Shown here piece by piece: positions 22,993 to 31,539 of a DNA stretch of 49,146 nucleotides (positions are counted from its first letter, which is position 1; every line of letters starts with the position of its first letter). Source of the DNA: DATFRX01 sp035630615 (GTDB lineage: Bacteria; Actinomycetota; Actinomycetes; Propionibacteriales; Nocardioidaceae); contig DASQKI010000093.1 in assembly GCA_035630615.1 (NCBI GenBank), forward strand, positions 1 through 49,146, written 5' to 3'. A model generated the notes under the pieces. It saw only the letters and a program-made list of their open reading frames with translations, searched no databases and was not told the DNA's origin. A program made the translations under genes and the position numbers.

Positions 22993-25900
22993 ATGCCGGT
23001 TTCGTACGTGCTCCGCCGCGGCGGAGCTGCGCCGGTCCAGGCACCGGAGCTCGAAGCCGCGCAGCGAGCCGTCGTCGAGCATCCCGGCGGACCCCTCCTC
23101 ATCCTCGCCGGCCCCGGCACCGGCAAGACCACGACCCTCGTCGAGACCGTCGTCGACCGGATCGAACGACGCGGGCTCCGACCCGACCAGGTCCTCGTCC
23201 TCACCTTCAGCCGTAAGGCGGCCGAGGAGCTGCGGACCCGCATCACGGCCCGGCTCGGGCGTACTGGCATCTTGCCGACTGCGGCGACGTTTCACTCGTT
23301 CTGTTACGGCCTCGTTCGGCAGTACGCGCCGGCCGATCTCTTCGTCGACCCGATCTCGCTGCTGAGCGCGCCTGAGCAGGACGTCCGGCTGCGCGAGCTC
23401 CTCGTCGGCAGCCGCGACATGGGCACGGTGCGTTGGCCGGAGACGTTGGTCCCAGCCATCCGGACCCGTGGCCTGGCCCACGAGATGCAGGCTCTGTTCG
23501 CCCAGGCACGGGCGCACGGCTGGGACCCCGACGACCTGGTGGTGGCCGGTCGATCGGCCTGCCGGCCCGAGTGGGAGGCCGCCGGCCAGGTGTTCGACGA
23601 ATACCTCGAGGTGCTCGACGCCCAGGGGTTCGTCGACTACGCCGAGCTGATCCACCGGGCCGGGCTGATCGCGGCCGACCCAGCACACCAGGCCGAGCTG
23701 CGCGACCGCTTCCGGTGCGTGGTGGTCGACGAATACCAGGACACCGACCCGGCACAGGTGAATCTGCTGCGGGCGCTTGCCGGCGCCGGTCGCGACGTGA
23801 TCGCGGTCGGCGATCCAGATCAGTCGATCTACGGATTCCGCGGGGCCGACGTGCGTGCCCTCTTGCGCTTCCCCCGCGACTTCCCGACCGCATCCGGCGC
23901 ACCGGCGCCGGTGATCGCGCTCGATGCCACCCGACGGTTCGGCAGCGCGATCTTGGACGTGTCGCGCCGCATCGTCGACCGGTTGGCGATCCCGGGCAGC
24001 ATCGATCGGGCCACGTACGAACGGTTTCGCCGGCCCCGAATCGTCGACCCGCCGTACGGGGACGGCCGCGTCGAGGTGCAGACGTTCACGACGCCGACGG
24101 CCGAGGCCGAGCGGATCGCAGATCTCTTGCGGCACGCCCATCTCGACGAGGGCATCCCGTGGTCGGAGATGGCCGTCCTGGTGCGTTCGGGTGTGCGATC
24201 CATCCCGAGGCTGCGGCGCGCGCTCGCCGCGGCCGACGTACCCGCCGAGGTTGCCGGCGACGAGCTGCCGCTGCGGAGCGAGCCGGCCGTCCAGGTTTTG
24301 ATCTCCGCGCTGCGGGTGGCCGACCTGCTGCATCGCTCCGACGTCGACCCCGAGACCGGACACGACCGACTCACCGATGCCGAGCGCGACAACCCGACGC
24401 TCATCGATCCCGACGTAGCCGAGCAGCTGCTCCTCTCGCCGTTGTGCGGGATGGACCCCGGCGGCGTCCGCCGGCTCGCTCGCCGGCTGCGGCAGGCCGA
24501 CCGGGACGCCACGGCCGAGTCCGAAGGGCGGGCGACGCCCCGGCCGTCGGGCCTGTTGGTGGCCGAGGTCCTCACCGACCCACTCGGGCTGGCGACTACC
24601 GAGGGCGGCGACGCGAGGCGGGCCGCATCGCTGGCCGAGCTGCTGGCTCAGGCCCGCGAGCAGCTCACCGCCGGCGCGCCGTCAGAGTCCGCGCTGTGGG
24701 AGGTCTGGTCCGGATCGGCGTGGCCGCGTCGGCTACGTGGCGCCGTCGACGCCGGTGGACCGGCCGCTCGGGCGGCCCACCGCGACCTCGACGCGGTGTG
24801 CGCGTTGTTCGACCTCGCGGCGCGAGCCGAGGAGCGGCAGCAGCGCCGTGGCCTGCGGGCCCTGCTCGCCGAGATCGACGCGCAGCAGATTCCGGCTCAG
24901 ACGCTGGCCGAGCGACCGGTGCGGGGCAACGTCGTACGCCTGCTCACCGCGCATCGGGCCAAGGGCCTCGAGTGGCGGTTGGTCGTCGTTGCCGGCGTCC
25001 AAGAACGACTGTGGCCGGACGTCCGGCATAGAGGCTCGCTGCTCGCCGCCGATCGGCTCGGCCCGCACGGGCTGCGGCCGGCTCCGACGCGGATGGAGCT
25101 GTTGGCCGAGGAGCGCCGGCTGTTTTACGTCGCGTTGACCCGGGCCCGCGAGCGCCTTGTGGTGACAGCGGTTTCGAGTCCTCACGACGACGGTGAGCAG
25201 CCATCGCGGTTCTTCGACGACCTCGAGATCCCGGTCGGTCCGCCGGTCGGTCGGCCGCCGCGGCCGCTGTCGCTGCGCGGTCTGCTCGGCGAGCTGCGGG
25301 CCCTCATCGAGCAGACCGACGACCCGGAGTTGCGAGCCGAGATCGCGCGTCGGATCGCGCGACTCGCCGCGGCGGAGGGCTCGGCCGGCCGGCTGCTCCC
25401 CGCGGCCGACCCTGACCGATGGTGGGCGATCGCCGATCCGACGGATGCCGAGCCTCCCGTACGCGCGACCGACCAGCCGGTGCGACTGTCGGGGAGCGCG
25501 GTCGATGCGCTGACCAACTGCCGGCTGCGCTGGTTCCTCGCCCGCGAGGCCGGCGGGCAGACGGCCAACACGACCGCGCAGGGGTTCGGCAACGTGGTCC
25601 ACGCTCTGGCGGCGGCGCTGGTCGACGGTGACGTTGAGCCGGAGCTGCCGGCGCTGCTGGATCATCTCGACCGGGTCTGGCCGCAGCTCGCTTTCGCGGC
25701 GCCGTGGCAGGCCGCCGCGGAGCGGGCCGAGGCCGAGGCAGCGCTCGGTCGCCTGCTCGACTGGCATCGGGCCGGATGGAGTCGCGAGGTCTTGGCCGCC
25801 GAGCACGGTTTCGAGGTCGAGGTGCCCGTCGGCGACGACACCGCCATCCTCCGTGGCTCGATGGACCGGGTCGAACGCGACGGCGACGGCCGGATCGTCG

Positions 25901-26283
25901 TCGTCGACCTCAAGACCGGCAAGAAGGCGCCTCGCGACCTCGACCTGCCCGAGCACCCGCAGCTCGGGATGTATCAGCTCGCCGTCCGCCACGGCGCCGC
26001 CGACGAGCTGGCCGGCGACGCCGCCGAGCCGGGTGGAGCCGAGCTGGTCCACCTGCGCCAGGAGGTCCGCGGCGGCGTACGGGTGCAGCGCCAGGACCCA
26101 CCGGGATCGGACTCGGCCGCCGAGGCGCAGCTCGACGCCGCGGTCGAGGCGATCCGCTCCGAAGACTTCGCCGCGACACCGGGCGGCCACTGCGGGTGGT
26201 GCGAGTTTCGAGCCAGCTGCCCCGCCCAGCCCGACGGCGCCAACATCTTGTCGACGCCGGCACCGGAGACCGACGATGGCTAG
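22993..26283 (+). CDS. adnA: AdnA-type UvrD-like helicase/RecB-like nuclease subunit
   Basis: 1096 residues. N-terminal UvrD/SF1A motor: Walker A GPGTGKT (40-46), DEYQDT (246-251), RAKGLEW (motif V region) and FYVALTRARERL (motif VI). C-terminal RecB-family nuclease: GSMDR with D958, then VVDLKTGK with D972 and K974. Four Cys (C843, C1067, C1070, C1076) have the Cx(n)CxxCx5C layout of an AddB/Cas4-type iron-sulfur cluster. It partners AdnB in end resection of double-strand breaks, the actinobacterial counterpart of RecBCD/AddAB. ATG 22993 is preceded by TGTGAT at 6 nt (leaderless). It overlaps adnB by 8 bp. Order follows mycobacterial AdnA-AdnB. Confidence 0.92.
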   Translation: MPVSYVLRRGGAAPVQAPELEAAQRAVVEHPGGPLLILAGPGTGKTTTLVETVVDRIERRGLRPDQVLVLTFSRKAAEELRTRITARLGRTGILPTAATFHSFCYGLVRQYAPADLFVDPISLLSAPEQDVRLRELLVGSRDMGTVRWPETLVPAIRTRGLAHEMQALFAQARAHGWDPDDLVVAGRSACRPEWEAAGQVFDEYLEVLDAQGFVDYAELIHRAGLIAADPAHQAELRDRFRCVVVDEYQDTDPAQVNLLRALAGAGRDVIAVGDPDQSIYGFRGADVRALLRFPRDFPTASGAPAPVIALDATRRFGSAILDVSRRIVDRLAIPGSIDRATYERFRRPRIVDPPYGDGRVEVQTFTTPTAEAERIADLLRHAHLDEGIPWSEMAVLVRSGVRSIPRLRRALAAADVPAEVAGDELPLRSEPAVQVLISALRVADLLHRSDVDPETGHDRLTDAERDNPTLIDPDVAEQLLLSPLCGMDPGGVRRLARRLRQADRDATAESEGRATPRPSGLLVAEVLTDPLGLATTEGGDARRAASLAELLAQAREQLTAGAPSESALWEVWSGSAWPRRLRGAVDAGGPAARAAHRDLDAVCALFDLAARAEERQQRRGLRALLAEIDAQQIPAQTLAERPVRGNVVRLLTAHRAKGLEWRLVVVAGVQERLWPDVRHRGSLLAADRLGPHGLRPAPTRMELLAEERRLFYVALTRARERLVVTAVSSPHDDGEQPSRFFDDLEIPVGPPVGRPPRPLSLRGLLGELRALIEQTDDPELRAEIARRIARLAAAEGSAGRLLPAADPDRWWAIADPTDAEPPVRATDQPVRLSGSAVDALTNCRLRWFLAREAGGQTANTTAQGFGNVVHALAAALVDGDVEPELPALLDHLDRVWPQLAFAAPWQAAAERAEAEAALGRLLDWHRAGWSREVLAAEHGFEVEVPVGDDTAILRGSMDRVERDGDGRIVVVDLKTGKKAPRDLDLPEHPQLGMYQLAVRHGAADELAGDAAEPGGAELVHLRQEVRGGVRVQRQDPPGSDSAAEAQLDAAVEAIRSEDFAATPGGHCGWCEFRASCPAQPDGANILSTPAPETDDG

Positions 26284-29200
26284 ACGGTCGGAGATGCCCG
26301 GCCAGCTGGCGCTCCCCGAGCCGCTGCTGCGCGATGAGGAGCATCTCTGCGACGTCATGCGGGTGCCGTTCAGCGCCGAGCAACTCGCCGCGATCACTGC
26401 GCCGATGGAGCCGGCCGTCGTGGTCGCGGGCGCCGGATCCGGCAAGACCGCCGTGATGACGGCCCGCGTCGTCTGGCTCGTCGGCACTGGCCAGGTCGCT
26501 GCCGGTCAGGTGCTCGGCCTGACGTTCACCAACAAGGCCGCCGCCGAGCTGGGCGCCCGGGTCCGAACCGCGTTGCGCCAGCTCACCCATGCCGCCCAAC
26601 AGCCCGATCTGCTCGACGAGGACGGCGAGCCGACCGTGTCGACCTACCACGCGTACGCCGGCGGCCTGATCGTCGAACACGGGCTCCGACTCGGGTTCGA
26701 GCCCGACCTGCGTCTGGTCGCGGACGCGACCCGATTTCAGCTCGCCGCCCGGGCGGTGGCCGGCTACCCCGGTCTGCTGCCCGACCTGCCGTCGCACCTG
26801 CCCACGCTGGTCCGTGACGTCATCGAGCTCGACAACCAGCTCCTCGATCACCTCGTCGAGGTCGAGGCCGCGCGTACGTTCGACGACGACCTGCGCAAGG
26901 CGCTGGAGCGGCTTCGGCCCCTCAAGGACGTGGTCCGCGCGGTCAACGCCAGCCGAGCCCGCGACCAGCTGCTCGATCTCGTCGAGGCTTATCGATCGGC
27001 GAAGGCGGAGGCGGGGGTGATCGAGTTCGCCGACCAGATGGCGCAGGGCGCGCGGCTCGCGATCGAGTGCCCCGAGGTGTCGGTTCGCGAGCGCGACCGA
27101 TATCGGGTCGTGCTGCTCGACGAATACCAGGACACGTCGGTGTCGCAACGCCTGATGCTCCAGGGCCTCTACAGCGGAACGGACGACCGCTCCGGACTCG
27201 GTCATCCGGTGACCGCGGTCGGCGATCCCTGTCAGGGCATCTACGGCTGGCGGGGCGCGTCGGTCGACAACATCGACGACTTTCCGCGGCACTTTCCGCG
27301 ATCCGACCGCGAGCCGGCCGTCCGACATCACCTCAGCGTCAACCGGCGCTGCGCCGTCCGTGTGCTGGATGCGGCCAACGACATCGCAGGTCACCTCTAT
27401 GCGGTGCACGAAGGAGCCGAGGCGCTCAGCCCGCGCGACTCGGCGCCGCCCGGCCGGATCCGGTTGGCGCTGCACGACACGGTCGTCGACGAGATCGACT
27501 GGGTGGCCGATCAGGTGCGCCGGCTGCCCGACGAGCTCGCCACCGACGACGGCCAACCGATCCCGTGGTCCGACGTCGCCGTGCTCGTGCGCGACCGGCA
27601 GGAGATCGCCGAGCTGTCGGCGGCGCTGCGTGGCCGGGGCATCCCCGTCGAGGTCGTCGGACTGTCCGGGCTTCTCGTCCAGCCGGAAGTGTCCGACGTC
27701 GTCGCCACCTTGCGGGCGGTGTCCGACCTCACGGCCAACGCGGCCGTGCTGCGGTTGCTGACCGGCCCGCGATGGCGGATCGGTGTCCGTGATCTGGCGC
27801 TGCTCGGCAAGCGCGCTCAGCAGCTCGCTCAAGCGGCCCGCCACGAGCGCGACGGCCTCGACGAGTCGCTTGACGCGGCTGTCAGTGGCGTCGATCCGAC
27901 CGAGATTCTGTCGCTGTCCGAGGCGCTCGCCGACCCGGGCGACCTGGCCTACTCCGATGCGGCGCGGCAGCGCTTCGCGTCGCTCGCGGTCGAGCTGACC
28001 ATGCTGCGACGCCACGCCGGCGAGCCCCTGGTCGAGCTCACTCGGCGGGTCATCGACACGATCGGCCTCGACGTCGAGCTCGCCGCGCTGCCAGGCCCGC
28101 AGGCCGAGCAGGCCCGCGACAACCTCGCCCTGCTGGTCGAGACGGTCGCCGATTTCGTCGCCCGCGAGCCACGGGCCTCGCTACCGGCTCTACTCGCCTA
28201 CCTCGACGCCGAGGTGGAGTTCAACCGCGGCATCGAACTCGCGTCGCCGACGACGACCGACTCGGTCAAGCTCCTGACCGTCCACATGGCGAAGGGGCTC
28301 GAGTGGCGGGTGGTCGTCCTGCCGTTTCTGTGCGATGGCGTGTTTCCGTCGTCCCAGGGGCGTCCGCGATGGCCGTGGGTGCCGTCGGAGGTGCCGGGGC
28401 CGCTGCGCGGCGACGCCGAGTCGCTGCCGCGGGTGCAGTCGTGGGACACCGTCGGCTTTCGGGCGTACGCCGAGGACAGTCGCGAGGTCGGGCTGTTGGA
28501 GGAGCAGCGGCTGGGGTACGTCGCGGTCACGCGAGCCAAGGAGGTGCTGATCGGCACTGCGCACTGGTGGGGCCGGATCCAGACCCGGCCGCGCGGCCCG
28601 TCGTTCTTGTGGCGTCAGATCGCGGCCCAGGTCGAGCGGCCGCCGGTGCCGATGGCCGATCCGCCCGCGGAGGGCGTGGCCAATCCGATCGTGGCCAACC
28701 GGCCGGCCGCCGCCTTTCCCGGTCGACTCGACGAGGAGCGACTCGAGCGGCGGCGGCTGGCGGCCGAGGCGGTGCGGGACGCGATGGACGGTGGGGCGTC
28801 GGCGTCGGCGGCCGACGCTAGTCGGTTGTCGCCCCGAGACCAGGCGGTCGCGGCGGCCCTGGACCGCATCGACGACGAGTTCGAACCCCTCCTGGCTGAG
28901 GCCGCCGCCGCGAGCGCCGATCGGATCGAGGTCGACCTGCCGACGTCGCTGTCGGCCACGGCGGTACAACGCCTGCGCGACGATCCGGATCGGCTCGCCC
29001 GCGAGCTCGCTCGGCCGATGCCGCGACGGCCTTCGGCGGCGGCGCGTTTCGGCACCCGGTTCCACGCCTGGGTGGAGGCCCATTTCGGGCAGCAGACCCT
29101 GTGGGACCCGACCGACCTGCCAGGCCGTGCCGAGTCGGACATCGACGACGACGCCGATCTGGCGGCCCTGGTCGAGGCGTTTCGGGCCGGGCCCTTCGGG

Positions 29201-29509
29201 GAGCGGGCGCCCCATGCGGTCGAGGCGCCGTTCGCGTTGCTGCTCGGTGGCCAGGTCGTCCGCGGTCGGATCGACGCCGTATACGAGACGGCCGACGGCT
29301 TCGACGTGATCGACTGGAAGACCAACCGCAGTCACGACGCCGACCCGCTGCAGTTGGCGATCTACCGATTGGCATGGGCGGAGATGCACGATCTGCCCTT
29401 GGACCATGTCGGGGCAGCGTTTTACTACGTACGGTCCGGTGAAGTCGTCCGTCCGGAGGGGTTGGCCGACCGGGGGGAGTTGGAGCGCCTCGTCACCGGC
29501 GAGACGTGA
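26276..29509 (+). CDS. adnB: AdnB-type UvrD-like helicase/RecB-like nuclease subunit
   Basis: 1077 residues. Motor motifs: Walker A GAGSGKT (52-58), GLTFTNKAAAELGAR, LLDEYQDTSV, VGDPCQGIYGWRGA, VHMAKGLEWRVV and GYVAVTRAKEVL. The C-terminal nuclease has D1000 (GRIDAV) and D1013-W-K1015 (VIDWKTNR). It lacks the CxxC cluster seen in AdnA. In the mycobacterial complex AdnB is the leading motor; both subunits cut DNA. ATG 26276 overlaps the adnA stop by 8 bp, so the two are translationally coupled. Its final codons (GAGACGTGA) are one arm of an inverted repeat shared with the end of the convergent deoD gene. Confidence 0.93.
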   Translation: MARRSEMPGQLALPEPLLRDEEHLCDVMRVPFSAEQLAAITAPMEPAVVVAGAGSGKTAVMTARVVWLVGTGQVAAGQVLGLTFTNKAAAELGARVRTALRQLTHAAQQPDLLDEDGEPTVSTYHAYAGGLIVEHGLRLGFEPDLRLVADATRFQLAARAVAGYPGLLPDLPSHLPTLVRDVIELDNQLLDHLVEVEAARTFDDDLRKALERLRPLKDVVRAVNASRARDQLLDLVEAYRSAKAEAGVIEFADQMAQGARLAIECPEVSVRERDRYRVVLLDEYQDTSVSQRLMLQGLYSGTDDRSGLGHPVTAVGDPCQGIYGWRGASVDNIDDFPRHFPRSDREPAVRHHLSVNRRCAVRVLDAANDIAGHLYAVHEGAEALSPRDSAPPGRIRLALHDTVVDEIDWVADQVRRLPDELATDDGQPIPWSDVAVLVRDRQEIAELSAALRGRGIPVEVVGLSGLLVQPEVSDVVATLRAVSDLTANAAVLRLLTGPRWRIGVRDLALLGKRAQQLAQAARHERDGLDESLDAAVSGVDPTEILSLSEALADPGDLAYSDAARQRFASLAVELTMLRRHAGEPLVELTRRVIDTIGLDVELAALPGPQAEQARDNLALLVETVADFVAREPRASLPALLAYLDAEVEFNRGIELASPTTTDSVKLLTVHMAKGLEWRVVVLPFLCDGVFPSSQGRPRWPWVPSEVPGPLRGDAESLPRVQSWDTVGFRAYAEDSREVGLLEEQRLGYVAVTRAKEVLIGTAHWWGRIQTRPRGPSFLWRQIAAQVERPPVPMADPPAEGVANPIVANRPAAAFPGRLDEERLERRRLAAEAVRDAMDGGASASAADASRLSPRDQAVAAALDRIDDEFEPLLAEAAAASADRIEVDLPTSLSATAVQRLRDDPDRLARELARPMPRRPSAAARFGTRFHAWVEAHFGQQTLWDPTDLPGRAESDIDDDADLAALVEAFRAGPFGERAPHAVEAPFALLLGGQVVRGRIDAVYETADGFDVIDWKTNRSHDADPLQLAIYRLAWAEMHDLPLDHVGAAFYYVRSGEVVRPEGLADRGELERLVTGET

Positions 29510-29528
29510 GGGCGGCTGTCACGTCTCG
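29500..29528. terminator. Bidirectional hairpin built from the ends of adnB and deoD
   Basis: CGAGACGTGA (29500-29509) and TCACGTCTCG (29519-29528) form a perfect 10-bp stem with a 9-nt loop. The TGA of adnB and the complement of the deoD TGA lie inside the two arms. Confidence 0.6.
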
Positions 29529-30262
29529 ATGTTTCCGCGGCTTACCTCCGGCGGCGTCCGATCGATCATGGCCTCCAGCGCGATCTCCACCATGTCGCCC
29601 AAGGAGCGCTCCCGGTCGGCGGCCGACAGTGACTCCCCGGTACGAATGTGGTCCGACACCGTGCAGATCGCGAGCGCCCGCCGGCCGTACGACGCGGCCA
29701 AGGTGTACAGCGCGTTGGCCTCCATCTCGATCGCGAGTACGCCGTGTTCGGCCAACAGGTCGACCAGCTCCGGACGCGGGTTGTAGAAGGTGTCGGTCGA
29801 CAGGATCTGTCCGACGGCCGGCTTGATCGCTCGCGACGCCGCCGCCCCGTGGGCCGCCTGCAGCAGCCAGAAATCGGCGGTCGCCGCGTAGTCGAGGCCG
29901 TGGAAGCGCAGCCGGTTCATCGACGAGTCGGTGGCGGCGCTCATCGCCAGCACGATATCGCGTGTCCGCAGCGACTCGGCCAGCGCGCCGCACGATCCGA
30001 CCCGGACCAGCTGCTGCACGCCGTACTCGCGAAAGAGCTCGTTGGCATAGATCGCGAGCGACGGCTGTCCCATGCCGGACCCTTGGACGCTGACCGGCTC
30101 ACCGCGGTAGGTGCCGGTGAAGCCGAGCATGTTGCGCACCCGGGAGTAGCAACTGGCGTCGTCGAGGTAGGTCTCGGCGATCCACTGGGCTCGCAGTGGG
30201 TCGCCGGGCATCAGGACGCGGGGGGCGATCTGGCCGGGCTCGGCCTCGATGTGCGTACTCAC
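29519..30262 (-). CDS. deoD: Purine-nucleoside phosphorylase, DeoD type
   Basis: 247 residues, normal for the trimeric-dimer (hexameric) class. The phosphate loop MPGDPLRAQWIA is near residue 18, and GSGMGQPSLAIYANEL (about 61-76) and RVGSCGAL (about 87-94) bind phosphate and ribose. The purine site is VLAIEMEANALYTLA with the catalytic Asp in TVSDHIRTGE. It splits purine nucleosides and deoxynucleosides with phosphate for salvage. GTG 30262 follows TAGGCT on the minus strand by 8 nt. It is divergent from nudC and convergent with adnB; both proteins end in Glu-Thr because their ends form a palindrome. Confidence 0.93.
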   Translation of the reverse strand: MSTHIEAEPGQIAPRVLMPGDPLRAQWIAETYLDDASCYSRVRNMLGFTGTYRGEPVSVQGSGMGQPSLAIYANELFREYGVQQLVRVGSCGALAESLRTRDIVLAMSAATDSSMNRLRFHGLDYAATADFWLLQAAHGAAASRAIKPAVGQILSTDTFYNPRPELVDLLAEHGVLAIEMEANALYTLAASYGRRALAICTVSDHIRTGESLSAADRERSLGDMVEIALEAMIDRTPPEVSRGNIET

Positions 30263-30270
30263 GATGGGGC

Positions 30271-30292
30271 AGCCTAGACGGCCCCCTACGCT
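30271..30292. promoter_or_regulatory. Divergent -10 elements of deoD and nudC
   Basis: AGCCTA (30271-30276, TAGGCT on minus) is 8 nt from the deoD GTG; TACGCT (30287-30292, plus) is 7 nt from the nudC GTG. The two starts are only 37 nt apart, so the promoters are back to back. Confidence 0.45.
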
Positions 30293-30299
30293 GGCGGGC

Positions 30300-31196
30300 G
30301 TGACCGCCTCCTATCGCCGTACTCCGACGCCGTTCCACTTCGCGCGAAGCGGCCACGATCGACAGGGTCGCCATCGCACCGATCCCGAGTGGGCGGCGGC
30401 GCAGTGGACCCGGACCGATCCGTGCGTCCTCGTCGTCGGCGACGGGGTGGTCGCGATGGATGGCAGTCGGCTGCGGTTGCTGAGTCCCGGCGAAGCCCCA
30501 GCGGGGGAGCGGGCCGTGCTCGGCACGGTCGACGGCCAGACCTACCTCGCGGTCTTCGCCGACAACCTGGCCGACGACCTCGTGCCCACGCCGGTACGGC
30601 AGGCCGGCGTCGCACTCGACTCGACCCACGGCGGCCTTCTCGTACACGCTCTCGGCCTCGCCAACTGGCATCGCACCCATCCGCGCTGTGCTCGTTGCGG
30701 CGATCCGACCGAGGTTGCCGAGGCCGGTCACGTACGCCGCTGTCCCAGCTGTCAGGCGGTGCATTTCCCGCGTACGGACCCAGCGGTGATCATGCTCGTC
30801 ACCGACGACCAGGACCGAGCCCTGCTGGGCCATCAACCGTCCTGGAAGGAGGGTCGCTACTCGACCTTGGCGGGTTTCGTCGAGCCGGGGGAGTCGCTCG
30901 AAGACGCGGTCCGTCGCGAGGTACACGAGGAGGTCGGCGTGCATCTCGCCGACGTGACCTACGCCGCGAGTCAGCCCTGGCCGTTTCCGTCAAGCCTGAT
31001 GCTCGGCTTCTTCGCGACGGCGGAGACGACCGAGATCGACGTCGACGGTCGCGAGATGGCCGACGCCCGGTGGTTCACGCGCGACGAACTCACCGACCTC
31101 ACGGCCAACCGGGAGGTCATGCTGCCCGGCGTCGTGTCGATCTCGCGCTGGCTCATCGAGAGCTGGCACGGCACCGAGCTGCCGGGCCGCTGGTAA
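30300..31196 (+). CDS. nudC: NAD(+)/NADH pyrophosphatase NudC
   Basis: 298 residues. Zinc ribbon CARCG...CPSC near residues 138-160, Nudix box GFVEPGESLEDAVRREVHEE near 195-215, and the NudC-specific SQPWPFPSSLML near 225. It hydrolyses NADH to NMNH and AMP and may remove NAD caps from RNA. GTG 30300 is 7 nt after TACGCT, giving a normal N-terminus; the upstream in-frame start at 30249 overlaps the divergent deoD start and is rejected. Three bases separate its stop from the convergent mycoredoxin gene. Confidence 0.92.
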   Translation: MTASYRRTPTPFHFARSGHDRQGRHRTDPEWAAAQWTRTDPCVLVVGDGVVAMDGSRLRLLSPGEAPAGERAVLGTVDGQTYLAVFADNLADDLVPTPVRQAGVALDSTHGGLLVHALGLANWHRTHPRCARCGDPTEVAEAGHVRRCPSCQAVHFPRTDPAVIMLVTDDQDRALLGHQPSWKEGRYSTLAGFVEPGESLEDAVRREVHEEVGVHLADVTYAASQPWPFPSSLMLGFFATAETTEIDVDGREMADARWFTRDELTDLTANREVMLPGVVSISRWLIESWHGTELPGRW

Positions 31197-31199
31197 GCG

Positions 31200-31445
31200 T
31201 CAGGAGAGCTTGGCCTTGACCTCGCGTACGGAGGGGTTCGTCAGCGCCGAGCCGTCCGCGAAGACCAGCGTCGGCACCGTACGGTTGCCTGCGTTGACCT
31301 GCTCGACGAGCGACGCGGCGTTCGGTTCGGCTTCGATGTCGACGACCGCGTATGCGATTCCTTCGCGGTCGAGCTGGCCGGCGAGCCGATGGCAGTAGCC
31401 GCACCATGACGTGGAGTACATCGTGAGCTGTGGACGCTCCGGCAT
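31200..31445 (-). CDS. mrx1: Mycoredoxin (glutaredoxin-like, CGYC)
   Basis: 81 residues, a single thioredoxin/glutaredoxin fold. Active site WCGYC (C15 and C18), cis-Pro in RTVPTLVF and the terminal helix SVREVKAKL. CGYC with this size is the mycoredoxin-1 signature, which reduces mycothiol mixed disulfides in actinobacteria (Rv3198A, from memory). GAGAGG on the minus strand lies 6 nt before ATG 31445. It diverges from uvrD2 exactly as in M. tuberculosis. Confidence 0.9.
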   Translation of the reverse strand: MPERPQLTMYSTSWCGYCHRLAGQLDREGIAYAVVDIEAEPNAASLVEQVNAGNRTVPTLVFADGSALTNPSVREVKAKLS

Positions 31446-31539
31446 TGTTGTCCTCTCGGCGACCTAAAGTGTTCAGGGAGTCGCGCGTCCAGTGCAACAT
31501 GCCACATGTCGCGACTATTCCGACCAGCAAGGAGACTCC

